From Lasiodiplodia sp. COLG20 (taxonomy: Eukaryota > Ascomycota > Dothideomycetes > Botryosphaeriales > Botryosphaeriaceae), in assembly GCA_009801085.1 (NCBI GenBank), contig VNWV01000001.1:4402001-4466000 (forward strand): DNA of 64,000 nucleotides. The letters run 5' to 3'. Each line of letters starts with the position of its first letter. Position 1 is the stretch's first letter. Both the position numbers and the translations under genes were made by a program. A model generated the notes under the pieces. It was given only the letters and a program-made list of their open reading frames with translations. It did no database searches and was not told the origin of the DNA. Of this stretch, positions 47,516 through 60,425 are shown piece by piece.

Positions 47516-50500
47516 TCAACGCCTCGCCCTTCTTCCCCCTTTCCAGAGATTCTCGGACATGCAGCATACACTGTTCTCCTCGCACCATTTCTGCACAACC
47601 CAAGCCGGCAACTCCTGCATCTCCCTGTGGAAGGTGATCTCGTTCACCGGGGTGTTGTCATCGTTTTCTGCTGCTTTCTTCTTCCTCTTTTTCTCCACAA
47701 CAGGAATATCTACGACCATCTGAATGCCTTGATCATTAAGCCACTTCGCCAAATCTTCCGCCACGATCGGGTCGTATAAGAGCATCTTCTCGTGCCACGA
47801 TGGCTTTGCAGCATCGTCTGATGGCGGGCAAGCTTTCACGGCCGAAGTTACCTTAAGAAAGACGTCTTCCAAGTAGTATAGCGGGACTCGTTCACGCTTA
47901 GCACTCTTATAAGGTTTGTGATTGGGGTCGGGTATCGCAGGTCCCTCGGGGATGACCGTCATGCCGAGTTCCTCTTGCGATGGAGTCAAGGTCAAGGGCT
48001 CGGGCATCGCGCCAGCTTTTGCGCGGCGTGGTGGTGGAGGACTGATTTCATCCTGCGAATCCTCGATTTCGTCTATATCCGGCCATTCTTCCTTGTCTAC
48101 GGCTTTCGTCTTCGTCTTGCGCTTCTTCGGTGTAGCTGATGGACTCGTCGTTCGTTTTGAGCGAGCCCCTTTCTCTGGACTTGACGTTCTACTGCTTGGC
48201 TTCTCCTCCACGGCGGCTTTGGGCGGACGGCCACGAGGCCGTTTCGGCGGCGAGGTGACCTGGGTAACGAGCGTGTTTTCACCAAGACCTTGCTGAGTAC
48301 GCTCTTCGGGCTCAACGCTCTTGCGTGGTCTGCCTCTTGGCCGCTTTGTGGGTGACACATCTGCTTCGGAAATGGGTTTCTTAGTTCCAGCTGCTGCCTT
48401 TGTCGCCATTGTCGCCTTGCCACGGTTACTGGAAACGTCCGACACGGATTTCGAGAGAAGGGGGATGTTTGGACGTGTCTCAAGTGGTTGTAAGGCGATT
48501 CGACGAACAGTGGGGGAAAGCTGAGATATGAAATGGGATGTTGGCAGAGTTGATGAGGTTGGCCGTTGAGAAAGTTGGCGATCATACTCATCGATATCAA
48601 TATAGTCGGATGATGGCTGGTTGGGCTGAGCACTAGGGAAGCTTTCGAAAGCAGCATCTTCGACGGGGAGGTCAGATGGCGCTTCAGGCAGGCCACTGGC
48701 TTCGTCAATCAAATCTTCGTCTGCCAGCCTGGCCATCTGTTCCTGTTGCGAAGGTTGCTCGTTTGAATCAACGTAAGTAGCCGCAGCCTGGTCTTGGGTT
48801 GGTGAAAGAGCTTTCTCTAGGTCGTCAGGCACATAGTCCATGTTGTCGTCCACAAATATGTCCCTTTCGCCATCCTGTCTGGTCAAGACCTCTTCTTCCT
48901 CGAGGATGCCGTCCTCAAGATCTCTGGAAGCTGCTGCCCACAGCCCTTTTCGCCGACCCATCAGCGACAGACCGGATCCAGATACTGCTGGTTTAAGGTG
49001 CAGAGTTTCCAAGCTGCTCTTCTGTGAACCCAGCGTCTCCGAGTCTCGGATCGCTTGCTGCAGATCTCTGATGAAAGTGGGCGATTCCTCTCGAGCAAGC
49101 TGAGAGGATGTACCAAACAGAACATCTTGGCGATTCACACGAAGCAATGCCGACTCGGGCGACAGTAGCTTTTCGGCTACTAGCTTGACAGCTTTCTTAG
49201 ATTTCGCGGTCGGCTTCTTAGCCTTGCTTTCCGTCTTCTTCGTGGGGCTCTTGGATCGACTGGCGCGTTTGGGCTTTTCAGCTCCATGACCAGCGACTAG
49301 CTCAGCGCCAGACGTAGGCTCAGCAGGCGGTGCGAAAAACGCGGATACCTTAGGATCAATAGGACCATTGCGCGAGTCAGAGACTTCCGTAGGTGCAGCT
49401 GGGCGGTAAGCAGCAGTGACTAAGTCGGTGATCGTCCTGGGCTTCTTCTTCGGAGCCTTTTCAGGCTTCTTCGGTGGTTCTTCGACGGACTCAGAAACAT
49501 TGACTTCAGCCGGTTGATTTGGCTTCTCGACCAACTGCAACAGGTCAGTCATCTTTCTGATCGTCTCAAACGTCGGGAAAATCTCACCTCCAATTTCCTT
49601 CTTTTGGTGAAGGCCTCACCAGACTCCGTCCGGACAGTCACGGATTCGGTAGAACCAGCTGTCTGTCCGGCGTAGCCAAAGCCATTCAACAGCTCTGCAA
49701 ATGACGGCTTGGGACCTGCGACAGCTGGAGTCTGCTCGGATGAGCTCTCACATAGGTCGACTGGCTTCAATGGGTCATTTCCATTCGGCGAAGACTTCGT
49801 ATTTTTGAGAGGGGTCCAACTCCGTCTGCGCATCGTTGCTGGTGGAAGATCAAGAGCTTCATCCGGGTTCTTGGCTGGCGCAAGCGCTTCGTCAGCCTTG
49901 AGGGCTTGGACATCAACCACGTTGTCTGAAAAATGCTTTGAAACAGTCTTCGTGCGTTTGCGCACTGCAGGCTGTCTTTTCGAGGGTTTTGATGTCTTGG
50001 CCAGCTCTTCGTCTTTCGGAGGCTCGGTTGGATCGTCATTGGACTTCTTCGTCTTTCGCGCTCTCGGCTTCTTCTCTGATGTCTTCTGAGAATTTGTGGG
50101 CCGTGCTTGTGCAGCTTGGTCTAATGGAGAGTCACAAGTAGCCAACAATTGAGCTGGGTCGTTCTTGGCTTTTCTTTTCTTTAGCTTCTCCACTGCTCCG
50201 CCTGTGCGCTGTTTGCTCTGCGGTGCCTCTGTTGCAGTCTTGAGGCCCAAAGCATCTCTGATCAACTCCGAGTTGTTCAAGGCAGCCTTGCTCTTCCGTC
50301 CTTTTGGCTTTTCTGCACCTCCGGTCTCCACCGTAGTGGTATCCCTGGGGCCTTCGGAGACTCCAGCTCCCTCTGCACTCTCCGCTGCCGGTGGTACATC
50401 TGCCACCTCATCCTTCTTCTTACCCCTCCTCGCCTTCTTCGTCCCGGCCTCATTCCCTTCTCGGTCCGTCTTCTTCGCTGCGCGCTTTCTCGTCTTCGCC

Positions 50501-50931
50501 CGGCCACCAGCGCCTTCACCACTACCATCGCGCGTATCCTGGGCACCATATTCCGCCTTCTCCTCTTCAAGGCTCAACACGCGCTCCCTGACCAACGCGC
50601 CCGCGCTCGCGAAGCCGAACGCGACGCCGTCCGGTATACGCGCCGCGCGCGACCCGCTCTTCAGGCCCGGCAGCTGCGGCAGTTGCGGCGGCGGAGGTCT
50701 CTTGAACAATGCCGACGGTGACGGCAGGCTCGGCGAGCTACTGCGCAAGGCTAGCGGCGATTCAAACGGCCGGGCGTGCGGCGGCACTTGTGCGGAGAAC
50801 GGCGGCGGCGGGGATGGTTGTTGTTCGTGGCGCAAGTGCGGCGGCGTGGAGATTATGTCGGAGTCGGGAATACGCGGCGGCGAGGAGGATGAGGATAGGA
50901 GGACGATGTCATGAGCGAATGCCGCCGGCAT
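47516..50931 (-). CDS. SLX4: Structure-specific endonuclease subunit SLX4
   Basis: Exons 50931-49588 and 49534-47516 give 1,120 residues. The 53-bp intron (GTGAGA, CTGAC, TTGCAG) joins RKLE to LVEKPNQPAEV; an ATG inside the intron (49552) makes the second half look like a separate gene. The C-terminus carries the SLX4 conserved C-terminal domain: LLYDPIVAEDLAKWLNDQG, then LPAWVVQKWCEENSVCCM. Upstream are ITDLVTAAY, DVLFGTSSQLA, WAAASRDLEDG and DSQDEISPPPPRRAK, blocks shared by fungal SLX4. SLX4 scaffolds and activates the SLX1 nuclease to cut branched DNA in the nucleus. Long Lys/Ser/Pro-rich stretches, including several GRP-K-type AT-hook-like motifs (KRPRGRPRKS), make it longer than most fungal orthologues. 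Confidence 0.9.
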
Positions 50932-50979
50932 GGTCGCGGTGGTGGTGGCGGAGGCGACGGCGGCGTGGGCGCGGTGGTG

Positions 50980-51000
50980 CTGCTGCTGCTGCTGCTGCTG
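50980..51000. repeat. (CTG)7 microsatellite
   Basis: Seven CTG units lie about 50 bp upstream of the SLX4 start codon, probably in its 5' leader, next to GGTGGTGGCGG-type sequence. Read on the sense strand of SLX4 it is CAG. Confidence 0.9.
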
Positions 51001-54000
51001 CTTCAGGCGGGTTTGGGTGGGACAGGTCGCCCATTGGAGGCGGCGCGGGTGGGCCGCAGTGGCGAGTCAGCGGAGCATGTGTGCTTGTATGTGTGTATAA
51101 GGCGGAAGGGCGACGCGGTGTGCAGGTGTGCTAGGACAATGGAAGGAAGGGCAGCGACGTGCGGTGGTCAATGCTCCAGGTCAGTCGCGCGCTATCACGT
51201 GATGGATATCACGTCACCAAACTTCTCTTGAGCATTTTGCTTGACATGCCAGTGGAGATTTTGGCTTCGAGGTTCGCTGTCGAAAATATAATGTTCTTGC
51301 ATCATGAGCTCTTCCTTTTCTGGCAACGACATTTCCAATAAAGCTCAATCAGCGCAAGCTCATATCACAACTACCCGGAGACAAACCCATGGATCGTACA
51401 GTCCCCTCTCGCAGCCGATGGCTAGCATGTATTTGTTTTTTGCCCATGTCATGGGCAGCAGAAGCTATCTTGCGGACGAGAGTATTAAATTAAAATTCTG
51501 CGTACACGTCCAAACGAATAGCTTCAACTACCCCAGCGGCCCTGGCGATAACTTCATCGGCACATATGTTAATTTTTCGAAAACAGAGCTGGGGCATAAT
51601 TACGTTATGATCTAGAGCCCTGCTATTCTTCGCGCTAGCTATCGGCTGCAGCACGCCTCTGTATGCATTCGTTTCGACCTCGTGGATCACAGAGTCACAC
51701 ATATGATGTCTCCATTATCTACAATTCCAGTTGGCTATTCCCCGCTGCTATTACAATGGTGCCTGCCCGTATCCCCAAAATTCCAGCGCTCCGCGATATA
51801 CGACCCGTCTCATCCTCGCTGAAGCTGCAAACTGTTGCTGGTATCGTGAACACTAAGGAATCAAACGAAATCTTCTCAGACTGTCTGGTATACTTCCTTT
51901 TCATCAATCATGAGTCGAGAGCGTAGTTAAAAATCACACCGTGAAACTGGTCCTCGGACAGCCTCTTCGAGCGAAACGGTCATAGCCTTTCGTACCTTCA
52001 TGCCTTAATTCCACACAGCCGCGCTTCTGTAATTATGCCAACCTAGCTCTATTAGCGAGGTTCTGTTCCAAGTTCCTCGCTTTCGCGTCCTGAGAGCTTC
52101 TTCAGTTAAAGACGTATGATCTCAATTCATCACAGAAATCTGAAAAACTGTAATTGAGGGCAACCGGGCTAATTGTTGAGCTTGAGTTTCGCGTTACAAG
52201 GGTAAGCGGTACCCCAAGCTAATCAAACTCTGGATGACTACGTTCGACATGCTGAAAGAACTAAAATTCTAATAGAAGCAAGTTAGCCCTGATGATTACT
52301 CAAGCGTGGAATGGAAGCAGAACTCTAAAGCTGTCGAATTCAGTAGTATGGTAAGGTTAAATCAATGGTGATCATAACGACTTCGTTCTCATCATCAAAC
52401 AGCTGCAAAATGGTGCGTAATGCAAAAGGAACACTCACTATTTAGCGCCCTCGACTAAGGGTACCATCGGGTTGTCAGCGAATGCACTGTATCAAAGCTG
52501 TGTCAGAGATCTCTGCATTGCTAGGCTTCGATCGGCTTGAGTCAGTTCCTCATCAGAATGAAAAGGCCTGCCGATTCCCCTGATGGTAAAAGTCAGTCCA
52601 ACTGGACATGAAGCTGCAGGAAACCTTGCCTTGACATCTATTTCGATTTCTATAAGAAATCAACGCAACATCTAGAAAGAGAAAAACATTACGTCAGCGT
52701 CCATTGTCTTAATTATTGCCAGACAGAGGTATGAGTGATTTCAGTATCAGAATTAGCATGTAAGATCATCAGAGATCAGTGATTTTAAGAAACGAAAAGA
52801 AGGTGGTTTTTCATCATAAAAGGATGGGTATATGCGGTTACAAGATGCACAGTAAACGTACCTGAAATGGCTTCTTTGGTGCTTTGGTTGTCAACTTGGT
52901 TTGACTGAAACTCGTCAGTGCTGCTCCACTTTCGGTTATTCAATCTTATTGTATGAAAACTTCCATCAGAGAAAAGCACTATTGTCGCTCAGGGACCGAC
53001 AATCTCGGGCTGAGAATGCTGTCATCATATGAAGATGGTGTAAAAATGAAGAGAACTTACCAAAGTTAGCTTCGCCTCATTGTGCACGTTCATGAACCTG
53101 TTCCGCAATAATTAGCCGACTATCATGCACACCGTAAAGGATTTAGTAAAATAGAAAAGAGATAAATAAACTCAGACAAGGATGAGAAGATATTTAAGGT
53201 TTTGTTTGTTTTCATTCCCAGTGTCGGCACATAGGTCCAAATGACACGCTTTGTCATCATAGAGAGATAGCAATGCGAGGCAGAACATAAGGGCGAGAGC
53301 GAACTTACAACCTCTTCGAGCCCGAATTCACTCTTCCCGTGGCGAAGATGAGTTCTTCGGGGAGATCTGCTGCTGGACTGTCTCAATGTCGATGGGAGGC
53401 TCGCTGGAGTACTTTGCCAAATGCCTTAGCATTGAGCACGGCATCGGCGCTTAAAAGGTTTCGGGGGAATCTCACACTAGATGGTCGAGGGAATTAGCGA
53501 GAGTTCTCTGTAGACAATTTCGATACTTCAAAAGAACGGCTCATGTCCTCAGGGGGCTGTTTCTGTGTCGTCACCGGTAACCAGCGAAGGTTTGCTAAGA
53601 GTTTAATCTCATTGAAACATCATTGGGCTGATTGTTGTCCTATCTCCAGGAATGAGTGAAAAGTACTTCCCTCTTATAAAGAGAAGAGTAATTCTCTTTG
53701 GTCCCTTCTTCCAGCACGGAATGTAGCTGCATCTTGGGCGGACCGGTCTAAGGCGCCATGGGCTGTCGTGGTAGCAGCGTCGCGGTTCGGTGACAAGACA
53801 CGTACTAATTATCCTCTTGTAGTGTTAGCAAGCGTTTGAGACAGAAGACTTGGGTTTGAGGTAATAGTAGCCCCGATCAGATGTGCTCTATCTTTTTGAC
53901 TGATCAAGGACGAAGTGGTGTTCCAACATCATAACCACAGAGGGCTCAAAGGTTAATCGGTTGTCATCATGGGCCACGTGTGAGGGCTATGTGATGTGAA

Positions 54001-57000
54001 GAAGCCAGACGGTACTTGCCTTTACTCATTGGTCGTTTGATGATTACTTCGAAACGCGAGGGCGGCTTACCCTGGTCAGAAGTACCGGCGTTCGGTTTCG
54101 AGTCTCTAGAAGTTTTCAATGATTAGCACAGGCCCGAACGTAGATTCTGTGAGCTGTGTGGATGTGATTCAATGTCAGACAATGAAAGGATTGTTTTTGA
54201 TGTTTCTAATGTTTGCATGTTCTCTCCTTTCAAAAACATCAGGAAGCTCTCAGAGTTTAATCTCAAATGGTCATCATTCGAAGGTGTCAGGGTGTGCAAC
54301 GAAAGAGACCCGAACTTGTCTTTCAGAAGATCTCAATTCGGGGGCTAGCCAGAGAGGATTATTCAACCGATGTTGAAGGGTCTTCGTATCAATAGGCTAG
54401 GTATCTATGTCGCTGAGTCAGGTCAGGAGTGGAAGAGAGTGAGTGAGGAGATGAGCAATCACTGGAGTGATCCACGCAAAGACTGTGATTTGTTGCGCCA
54501 CATTCAGAAGACTCGTCAAATACTTATCTCATGTCGTAAATGGCAGCAGCTTGGGAGGTGTAGCGCTTGTTGTCCCTCGCGAAGATTGCTTGCTGGGGTA
54601 CAGCACAAGGCTGATCTTCGATTGGGCCTAGCTGCAAGGATGTCAGCGACAAGGTAGACATGTCTGAAAGCCACTGAACTGGAGTCACAGGGGATGTGGA
54701 TAGCTCATAGCGGCGTTTAGGTAGGGTAGTGAGGAAAGGAGAGCGTGAGCTGCGCAGGCGGTCGCAGAGCCTTTCGGTCTGGGACAAGGAGGCTGGCGGA
54801 CGAGGAGTGTGAGGAGGCGAAGAACTTACAGAGGAACATGCGACCCACGCGTATCTTGTATCGGATATGTCTGCGCAACTGTAGCATGATGCCTTGCCAA
54901 GTGGCGAGCGTCGCGTCGCGAGCGTCGCGTCACAGGCGTTCTGTCCCGCTAGGACACCAAGCCGCGCTCGCAAGGACTGAAGCCGCCAGACCGCCGTCGG
55001 CCTTGCCAGAAAGGAGCTCACCGAGGAGCAACAGATGAAATAAAGCAGAACCGCCAATCAGCGAGCGAAGTAAGAGGAGGATTGTTGTGGATGGGAGGAA
55101 GGTAAGGTCGAAGGTCGAGGAAGACGGCGGGCGAGCGACCACAACAATATCTTGCCCGCGCACACGCTATACCCAGAATGGAATTTTCATGCACCGCAGA
55201 GCAGAATATGGAAGGCACGACTAGGCTGCGCCTGCCGTCCCTCTGCTGGGCTGACGCCGGCGACCGCTAGCCAGCGCAGCGGTGGGTCGAAGCGATGGGA
55301 CAGGCGCTATCGCCCATGTGCACTATGCAGGAGCAGCTATCTCACTTGGACAACCCTTGCTAGTACCCTAGTGCCATCCTTGTAGGTTCTACGACCTTGA
55401 AATTCCAAGCTCGCGCTCACAGCTTTGAACTGTTCAATTGTCCCTTCTGCACCCGGCACAGCCTTTTGGCCCTCGCCACCTAAGACTCCGCTGTCTCGTC
55501 TTCACCGTCCTCGACGCCACCGGACAACTGAGAAGTCTCCCAATCGACGAAGCGTACGGGCCGTCTGTGGCAACAATCGACATTTCAGTACGCGAACTCT
55601 CCGGTCATCCTTGACAACAGCCCCGCATGTCCTTAATTGATCCATCTCTCCTCGCGATGAACACACCTTCGATAGTGTTCCATGATGACCTGACAGCGAT
55701 AACTCTTTCCACGCCGTCCCATTCACAGCATCTTTCAATACAACGACTGCAAGACAAGTGTGCAAATCTCTTATGTACGCAATTAGTCACAAAATACTAG
55801 ACGTTCGGTGCGGAAAAGTATTAAAGATACAAGGTACCATTTGCTAATGGCTTACAGAAAGCGCCTCATCTACATTCTTACGCACATTCGTCAGCTCCAC
55901 ATACCTCATACTGCATTAAAACAAACGGTCCGCGCTGTCATGATTGCAACTCCACCTCAGATCTTCTCATGTTCTGGCAGCATTCTTTCTACTTGAGAAA
56001 AGTAAGGACAATACAAGTCAAGGCCCGAACGATTCTCCTGCAACTCCCCCCTCAGCACTGTTAGGACATTTCCACATCATTCAAGGATGAGACGCATAGG
56101 ATCAAAGATATGCAATCAAAGATTGTGAACCGCGTGAGGCAGGACCAGAGATAAAGGCCAGTGTTTTAGTTCTACAACGCTATGAACCAGGCGAACCTTT
56201 GTCCGGAGGGCCCTGTTGAGTCGTGCGGTCATGAACAGATGAAGGGCTTGTCCAACTCTTCTCATGGTCGTATTTCTCGATGAACGGCTACATGTGTATA
56301 ACTAAGCATTCTTGAAGGCATTTTCTTTGTCATTTGTAGGTTAGCAAGATGTTGCAAAGGAAGCCCTGCACCGTAGTTTGCCGCTCGCATGCACTTGCTT
56401 CGACGAAGCCTTCTGCGCTCTGCCACCATGCCCAGGAGCTTGTTCCCCTTCATCTCGTATTCTATCTTAAGCTTCACCGATCATACCGAACAAATACAGT
56501 GTATGCCAATGAATGGAGCCAAATACTAGAGGGTGAGTCCGGTGTCCTTCGAGTGTTGTGACACTCAAGTGGACGAGCTTGACCAGAACGACACTTTACT
56601 CACAGCCCAATGTATAACTGTAGGCGGATAGTCGTTTTGGCAGAGAAAGTAAAGGGTGAATGACGGAAAGGGTTTCGAGACTTTCAAAGCTTGTTTCCAG
56701 CAGCTTCATTCGTCTAGAGTCAGTGAAGACTACATCGCCAAACAAGCTATTTGCGCAAGCTAATCAGCTAATGTTCAATCAATGGAGGGCGAGACGTCGA
56801 GATAGCTAGAAATTGAAGCAGAGCTTTTGATGGATGCAAGGAAGACTCACAAAAGGGCAGCACCTCTGAGCAGTGTTTTGACGCAAGAGCGCAAGCGAGA
56901 AACGCTAGCCATCCTGCTGTGCATATGCGACCATATTTTCTTTCGGATAACTTCCAGCCTACCGTGATGTCCTTCAACGCGGCTTCTGCGCGGTTTCTGC

Positions 57001-58144
57001 GGGCGTTGGTGCGGTGTTTTCGGGATGCTTGTGAGTACTTAGTGTGACGTCGCGACTGTCAGAGCGTTGGAGCCAGGAAAGAACAGCGCTTTGAGGCGGA
57101 TGCAGGGGAGTTGCAGAGGGTGGTTGCCGCTTTGACCGCGAAGTGCTGGGCTGAGTAGACGGCGGCGTAAAGGTGAAGAGGCGCAACTACACACACCAAA
57201 CCTCCTCCGCCTCGGCATATCCTACCCACGCGCGCGCAAAAAAAAAAAAAAAAAAAAAGAGAGTTCGCGTACTGATTCTCCTCGGGTGGCGCGACGGGCG
57301 TTGAGAATTTTTCTCTTCGCACTTCCAAGGCCGAGCTCTGTCAAGGCGCGCCCATCCGCCACGCGTTTCTCTCCATGTCCTCAGCGCATACTCACTGACA
57401 ACGTCATCGTTCACACAGCGCGAAGCAATCTACAGTAGCCTCCGAGCCGATGGATCCTGCAAAATCTCCTTTCGAATGCTCCCTTCTGCGCCATATTTGT
57501 GGAGTCTCTCACATCGACCACGACGATCACCTTCAGGTCAAGATGCACAAACCTCATCCTTTGGAATACTGATGAGATACCCTGATGAATGCTGTCCATT
57601 GCAAATGCGGCGCTCTCGCCAACGTGCCGTAGGAGGGATCAGGGACCACGTCAATGGACTTGCGGGATGGAAACTGGAGGTGACCAAATAGGCGCGAGGG
57701 CGTACATCACAGCGGGTAGGAAACACTTTGTCGGGTCATTCTACAGAAGCAGATGGCGAGGGTCATGGAGGAGTGCTGTTCAGGCGACAGGTTCAATCAC
57801 AGGCGGTTGGGAGAGTTCAGTCACCAGTGTCTATATTCTGGTCTGTAATTCACCAGGCTGTCTGCCGATCGAAGTGTAGATCCTCGTACGAGATATTCCA
57901 GTCGTATGATGAGAGGCTGTCCGCGGTGCAGTGTCGCGATCTCACCCAGACTAGACTCACAGGTCCGTCGGCCGACGCGTCGGTTGCCGCGCAACGCTGA
58001 GAGACGCCCCAAAGTTTGAGCGCATTGAAAGCTCCGGACGTCTTTCTGCCGCACAATGCACGTGAAGACCGGAGCAGAGAGGTATGTGGCTGACTGGGGG
58101 CCCGTTGCGGGCCACTAGGTGAGGGGGGCACTGAGTGACGGTCA

Positions 58145-58400
58145 CGCTGCGTCAATTTGGCAGCGTCGCCTTAGCACCATACCAGAGATTGCGATCACGA
58201 ATTGCAGACGCAGGTCATGCCAGCGACAGCCGTCGAAACGGCCGTGAGAGACTTCGGGTCGCCGAGATGATGGAGGCACGCGGCTGAGGCGCACTCGGAA
58301 GCGGCGCTGCGTCACTTCAACGATGCCGCCTCGACACCGTGCCTGCGATTGCAATTGTAGCCCACAGACGTAGATCAAGCCGGCCCAAGTTTTCTGAGCG
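58145..58400. repeat. Imperfect direct repeat, two units of about 75 bp
   Basis: Segments near 58147-58225 and 58311-58390 align by eye: GCGTCA, CCGCCT/CGCCTT, ACACCGT/GCACCAT, GATTGC and CAGACG-AG occur in the same order in both. Both open frames on the minus strand reflect this duplication (LRLQFVIAISGMV versus LRLWATIAIAGTV). Origin unknown. Confidence 0.5.
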
Positions 58401-58690
58401 CCTATCAGTCTGAAAATCCCTCCGCCGCCCAAGCGCTGTTATGCGCAAGCGCGCGAACTGCAGCGCGAGCGCGAGCGCATGGCCGAACGCAACGTCGCAC
58501 GACGAGCTCAACACCGTGTCGCGGATATCAACTGCCTCATCAGTAAGAGCAGCACTGTAGCGCACAGCGTTCACCTACACGTGTCGAAGCTGAGGCCAAG
58601 GCTAAGGCCAGGCTGCTTCCCTTCTCTTTCTTCGCTTGCTTCTTCTTCCTCAAGGACCTGCTCAAGGCAGATCGCTCAACGAAAAAGATT

Positions 58691-58879
58691 GGTCGCGTCA
58701 GCCCGAAGTAGTGCAATACGAGCGACACTGTGGCAGCTAGTATGAGCGGAGCTCAGTGGCCAGCCACCCGGTTCCAAAAACAAGTTTACTGGTAACAAGC
58801 CCCCGTAGGGACGTTCCAGAGATTAAGCTGGAAAGAACAGTTACTACACTTGATCTAAGCCAAAAGGCAAAGAGAGCTG
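58691..58879 (-). ncRNA. U2 spliceosomal snRNA
   Basis: The minus strand reads CTCTCTTTGCCTTTTGGCTT, the start of fungal U2, with the stem-loop I hairpin (positions 58868-58859), then AGATCAAGTGTAGTA holding the branch-site-recognition GTAGTA (58847-58842), then CTGTTCTT and CTTAATCTCTGGAAC. A stem-loop II-like CGTCCCTACGGGGGC follows, an Sm-type GTTTTTGG (58781-58774), and a terminal stem-loop IV with ATTGCACTAC (58717-58708), the counterpart of the U2B'' binding loop. Length is about 189 nt, right for U2; ends are estimated to within a few bases. U2 pairs with the intron branch site in the nucleus. One base after GTAGTA is A where most U2 RNAs have U. A TATA box lies about 40 bp upstream, so it looks like a functional Pol II gene. 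Confidence 0.9.
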
Positions 58880-58917
58880 AAGAAGAAAAGAGGAGCCTTG
58901 GGCGATGAGTCGAGGGG

Positions 58918-58925
58918 TTTATATA
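58918..58925 (-). promoter_or_regulatory. TATA box of the U2 snRNA gene
   Basis: TATATAAA on the minus strand, about 40 bp upstream of the U2 5' end. Spacing is right for a Pol II snRNA promoter. Confidence 0.6.
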
Positions 58926-60390
58926 GGCATGCCAAGACCAGTCGATCTGAGAGCACGGGCGCATCTGCTGGCGAGGGAACTGCCATTGGCTTGACAACAG
59001 GCCGCACTAGACCAGATCCGAGGGCTCGTGATCGGGCTCTGGGTGCCATCGCCTCGGCTAGGCAGGTACTACGTCACGGGTGATGGGCGAGGGCGAGGGG
59101 ACAGTGGATCACAGGCCAAGGCCGGCAGGAGCTCGCCTGCCAGAGCGCCGCTCGCGGCAGGAACGATTGCAGTAGCGGCGGCAGGAGAGGAAGCGCGAGG
59201 AGCACCATGGATGTCAGCATGCGGAGCGATGGGGCGGACAGCGGCAGCTGCAACTAAGGTGTCGCGGCTAACGGCGGCAGCACCGCTGCAGGAATTGGTC
59301 GCTACAACGCCAGTCGCATGGTTTGACGAGATAAGTTCAATGCACAGTGACCTGGGTGAAGCCCCAAAAAGCGGTGCTGTGACTACGCGAGAGTGAGCCA
59401 GCAAGTGCGCGTCCGGTTTTGGTGGACACCGCAGGCTTCCGTCGCCATCACACGCTGCGACTCCACGACACGGAACATTCTCCTCAAGCTCACGCGTGGC
59501 TTGAATTCGCCTTGAGACTCAGATGCGGTGAGAAACCTCCGCAGGCATCGATTCGCGACAGAAAACCTCGGTGAGGCTGCGTTGGCCACGAGCCGGCATG
59601 ACGCTGGACGTAAGACACCACTCAAGAGTCTTCGTGCCCCTTCACCATGGGCAATCGGCAACGATTCACCGCTTCTGTGAGAATCTTGACCGTCTCCATT
59701 TGAGCTCCTCAAGAGTTTGACATGTGCTGCAGAGACAGCACTCTGGAGGCATCATACTCGCGCGACCTGACTCCATGCCGGTGAACGCAGGATAAACCTA
59801 CCCTTCTGTTGAACAACGTGAGGAGATTGAATTGCACGCTGCTGAAGAGCAGAATGAGTAGAAACTACCTGTTTATATACACCAGTTGCTTGCGCACGCG
59901 CCTGAAAGTAACATGACTGGATCACGCCTTGGTGGTGAGACAGACAGGGTATCTGCCTTGGTGTTGAAGAAAGAACACGAGATATACGGCAAATAAACGC
60001 GGAGTTGAAAGTAAGGCAAAAAGTAAGGCAGTAGTCTGACACACCCCCTTCGCATGGTGTTGCAAAACAGTATGCGAAATGAGTAAAAAGATTGAGATAG
60101 AGCACAGTCTGCCTCAATAATCATGCCAAATCGGAGCGTAACAAGTATACGTCTGTCGTATTTTGTTGGGCTCCTTCTAATAAGGAAAGCGGTCTTACCC
60201 TATTAAGAGGTGAGTGTCTAGTAGTGGATTTTGTTTGAACCACGCCGCTTATTGGTGATAGTGAAAATGACTGAAAGAGTTTATATGCGTGCAAAAAGGA
60301 AAATGTGTAAGCAAAAACAAGGTGAGATGGTGAAAAGAGTAAAAAGATATTCTGGCTGTTAAGAATAAAGCCTTTGTGGCGCGAAATTTC

Positions 60391-60425
60391 TCCGCAGTTG
60401 CTCGCCTGGGAGTTGAACCCATGAT
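60391..60425 (-). other. tRNA-like 3' fragment
   Basis: The minus strand reads GATCATGGGTTCAACTCCCA followed by GGCGAGCA: a T-arm with a good B box (GGTTCAACTCC) and a 7-base acceptor-like end. The matching 5' acceptor strand and a foldable D and anticodon arm are missing, so it is a pseudo-tRNA, a SINE relic or a tRNA-derived primer-binding site rather than a gene. Confidence 0.35.

Larger units (their letters stand above)
50932..58690. other. Gene-poor region, 7.8 kb
   Basis: No gene I can support. Short frames are scattered on both strands, none with family resemblance. Around 52800-53450 on the minus strand several GTAAGT donors and YAG acceptors lie next to short open stretches, which may be the remains of a multi-exon gene (see findings). 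An A run of about 19 bases is at 57240-57258. At 58145-58400 there is an imperfect direct repeat. A 40-codon plus-strand frame at 57451-57573 is too short to judge. Confidence 0.4.

Noticed and set aside
47516..49552. Second SLX4 half as a separate gene starting at the ATG at 49552
   Set aside because: That ATG is inside a standard 53-bp intron, and the join restores a continuous SLX4 protein.
59028..59396. 122-codon plus-strand frame upstream of U2
   Set aside because: Ala/Gly-rich low-complexity translation, no motif, open frame also on the other strand.
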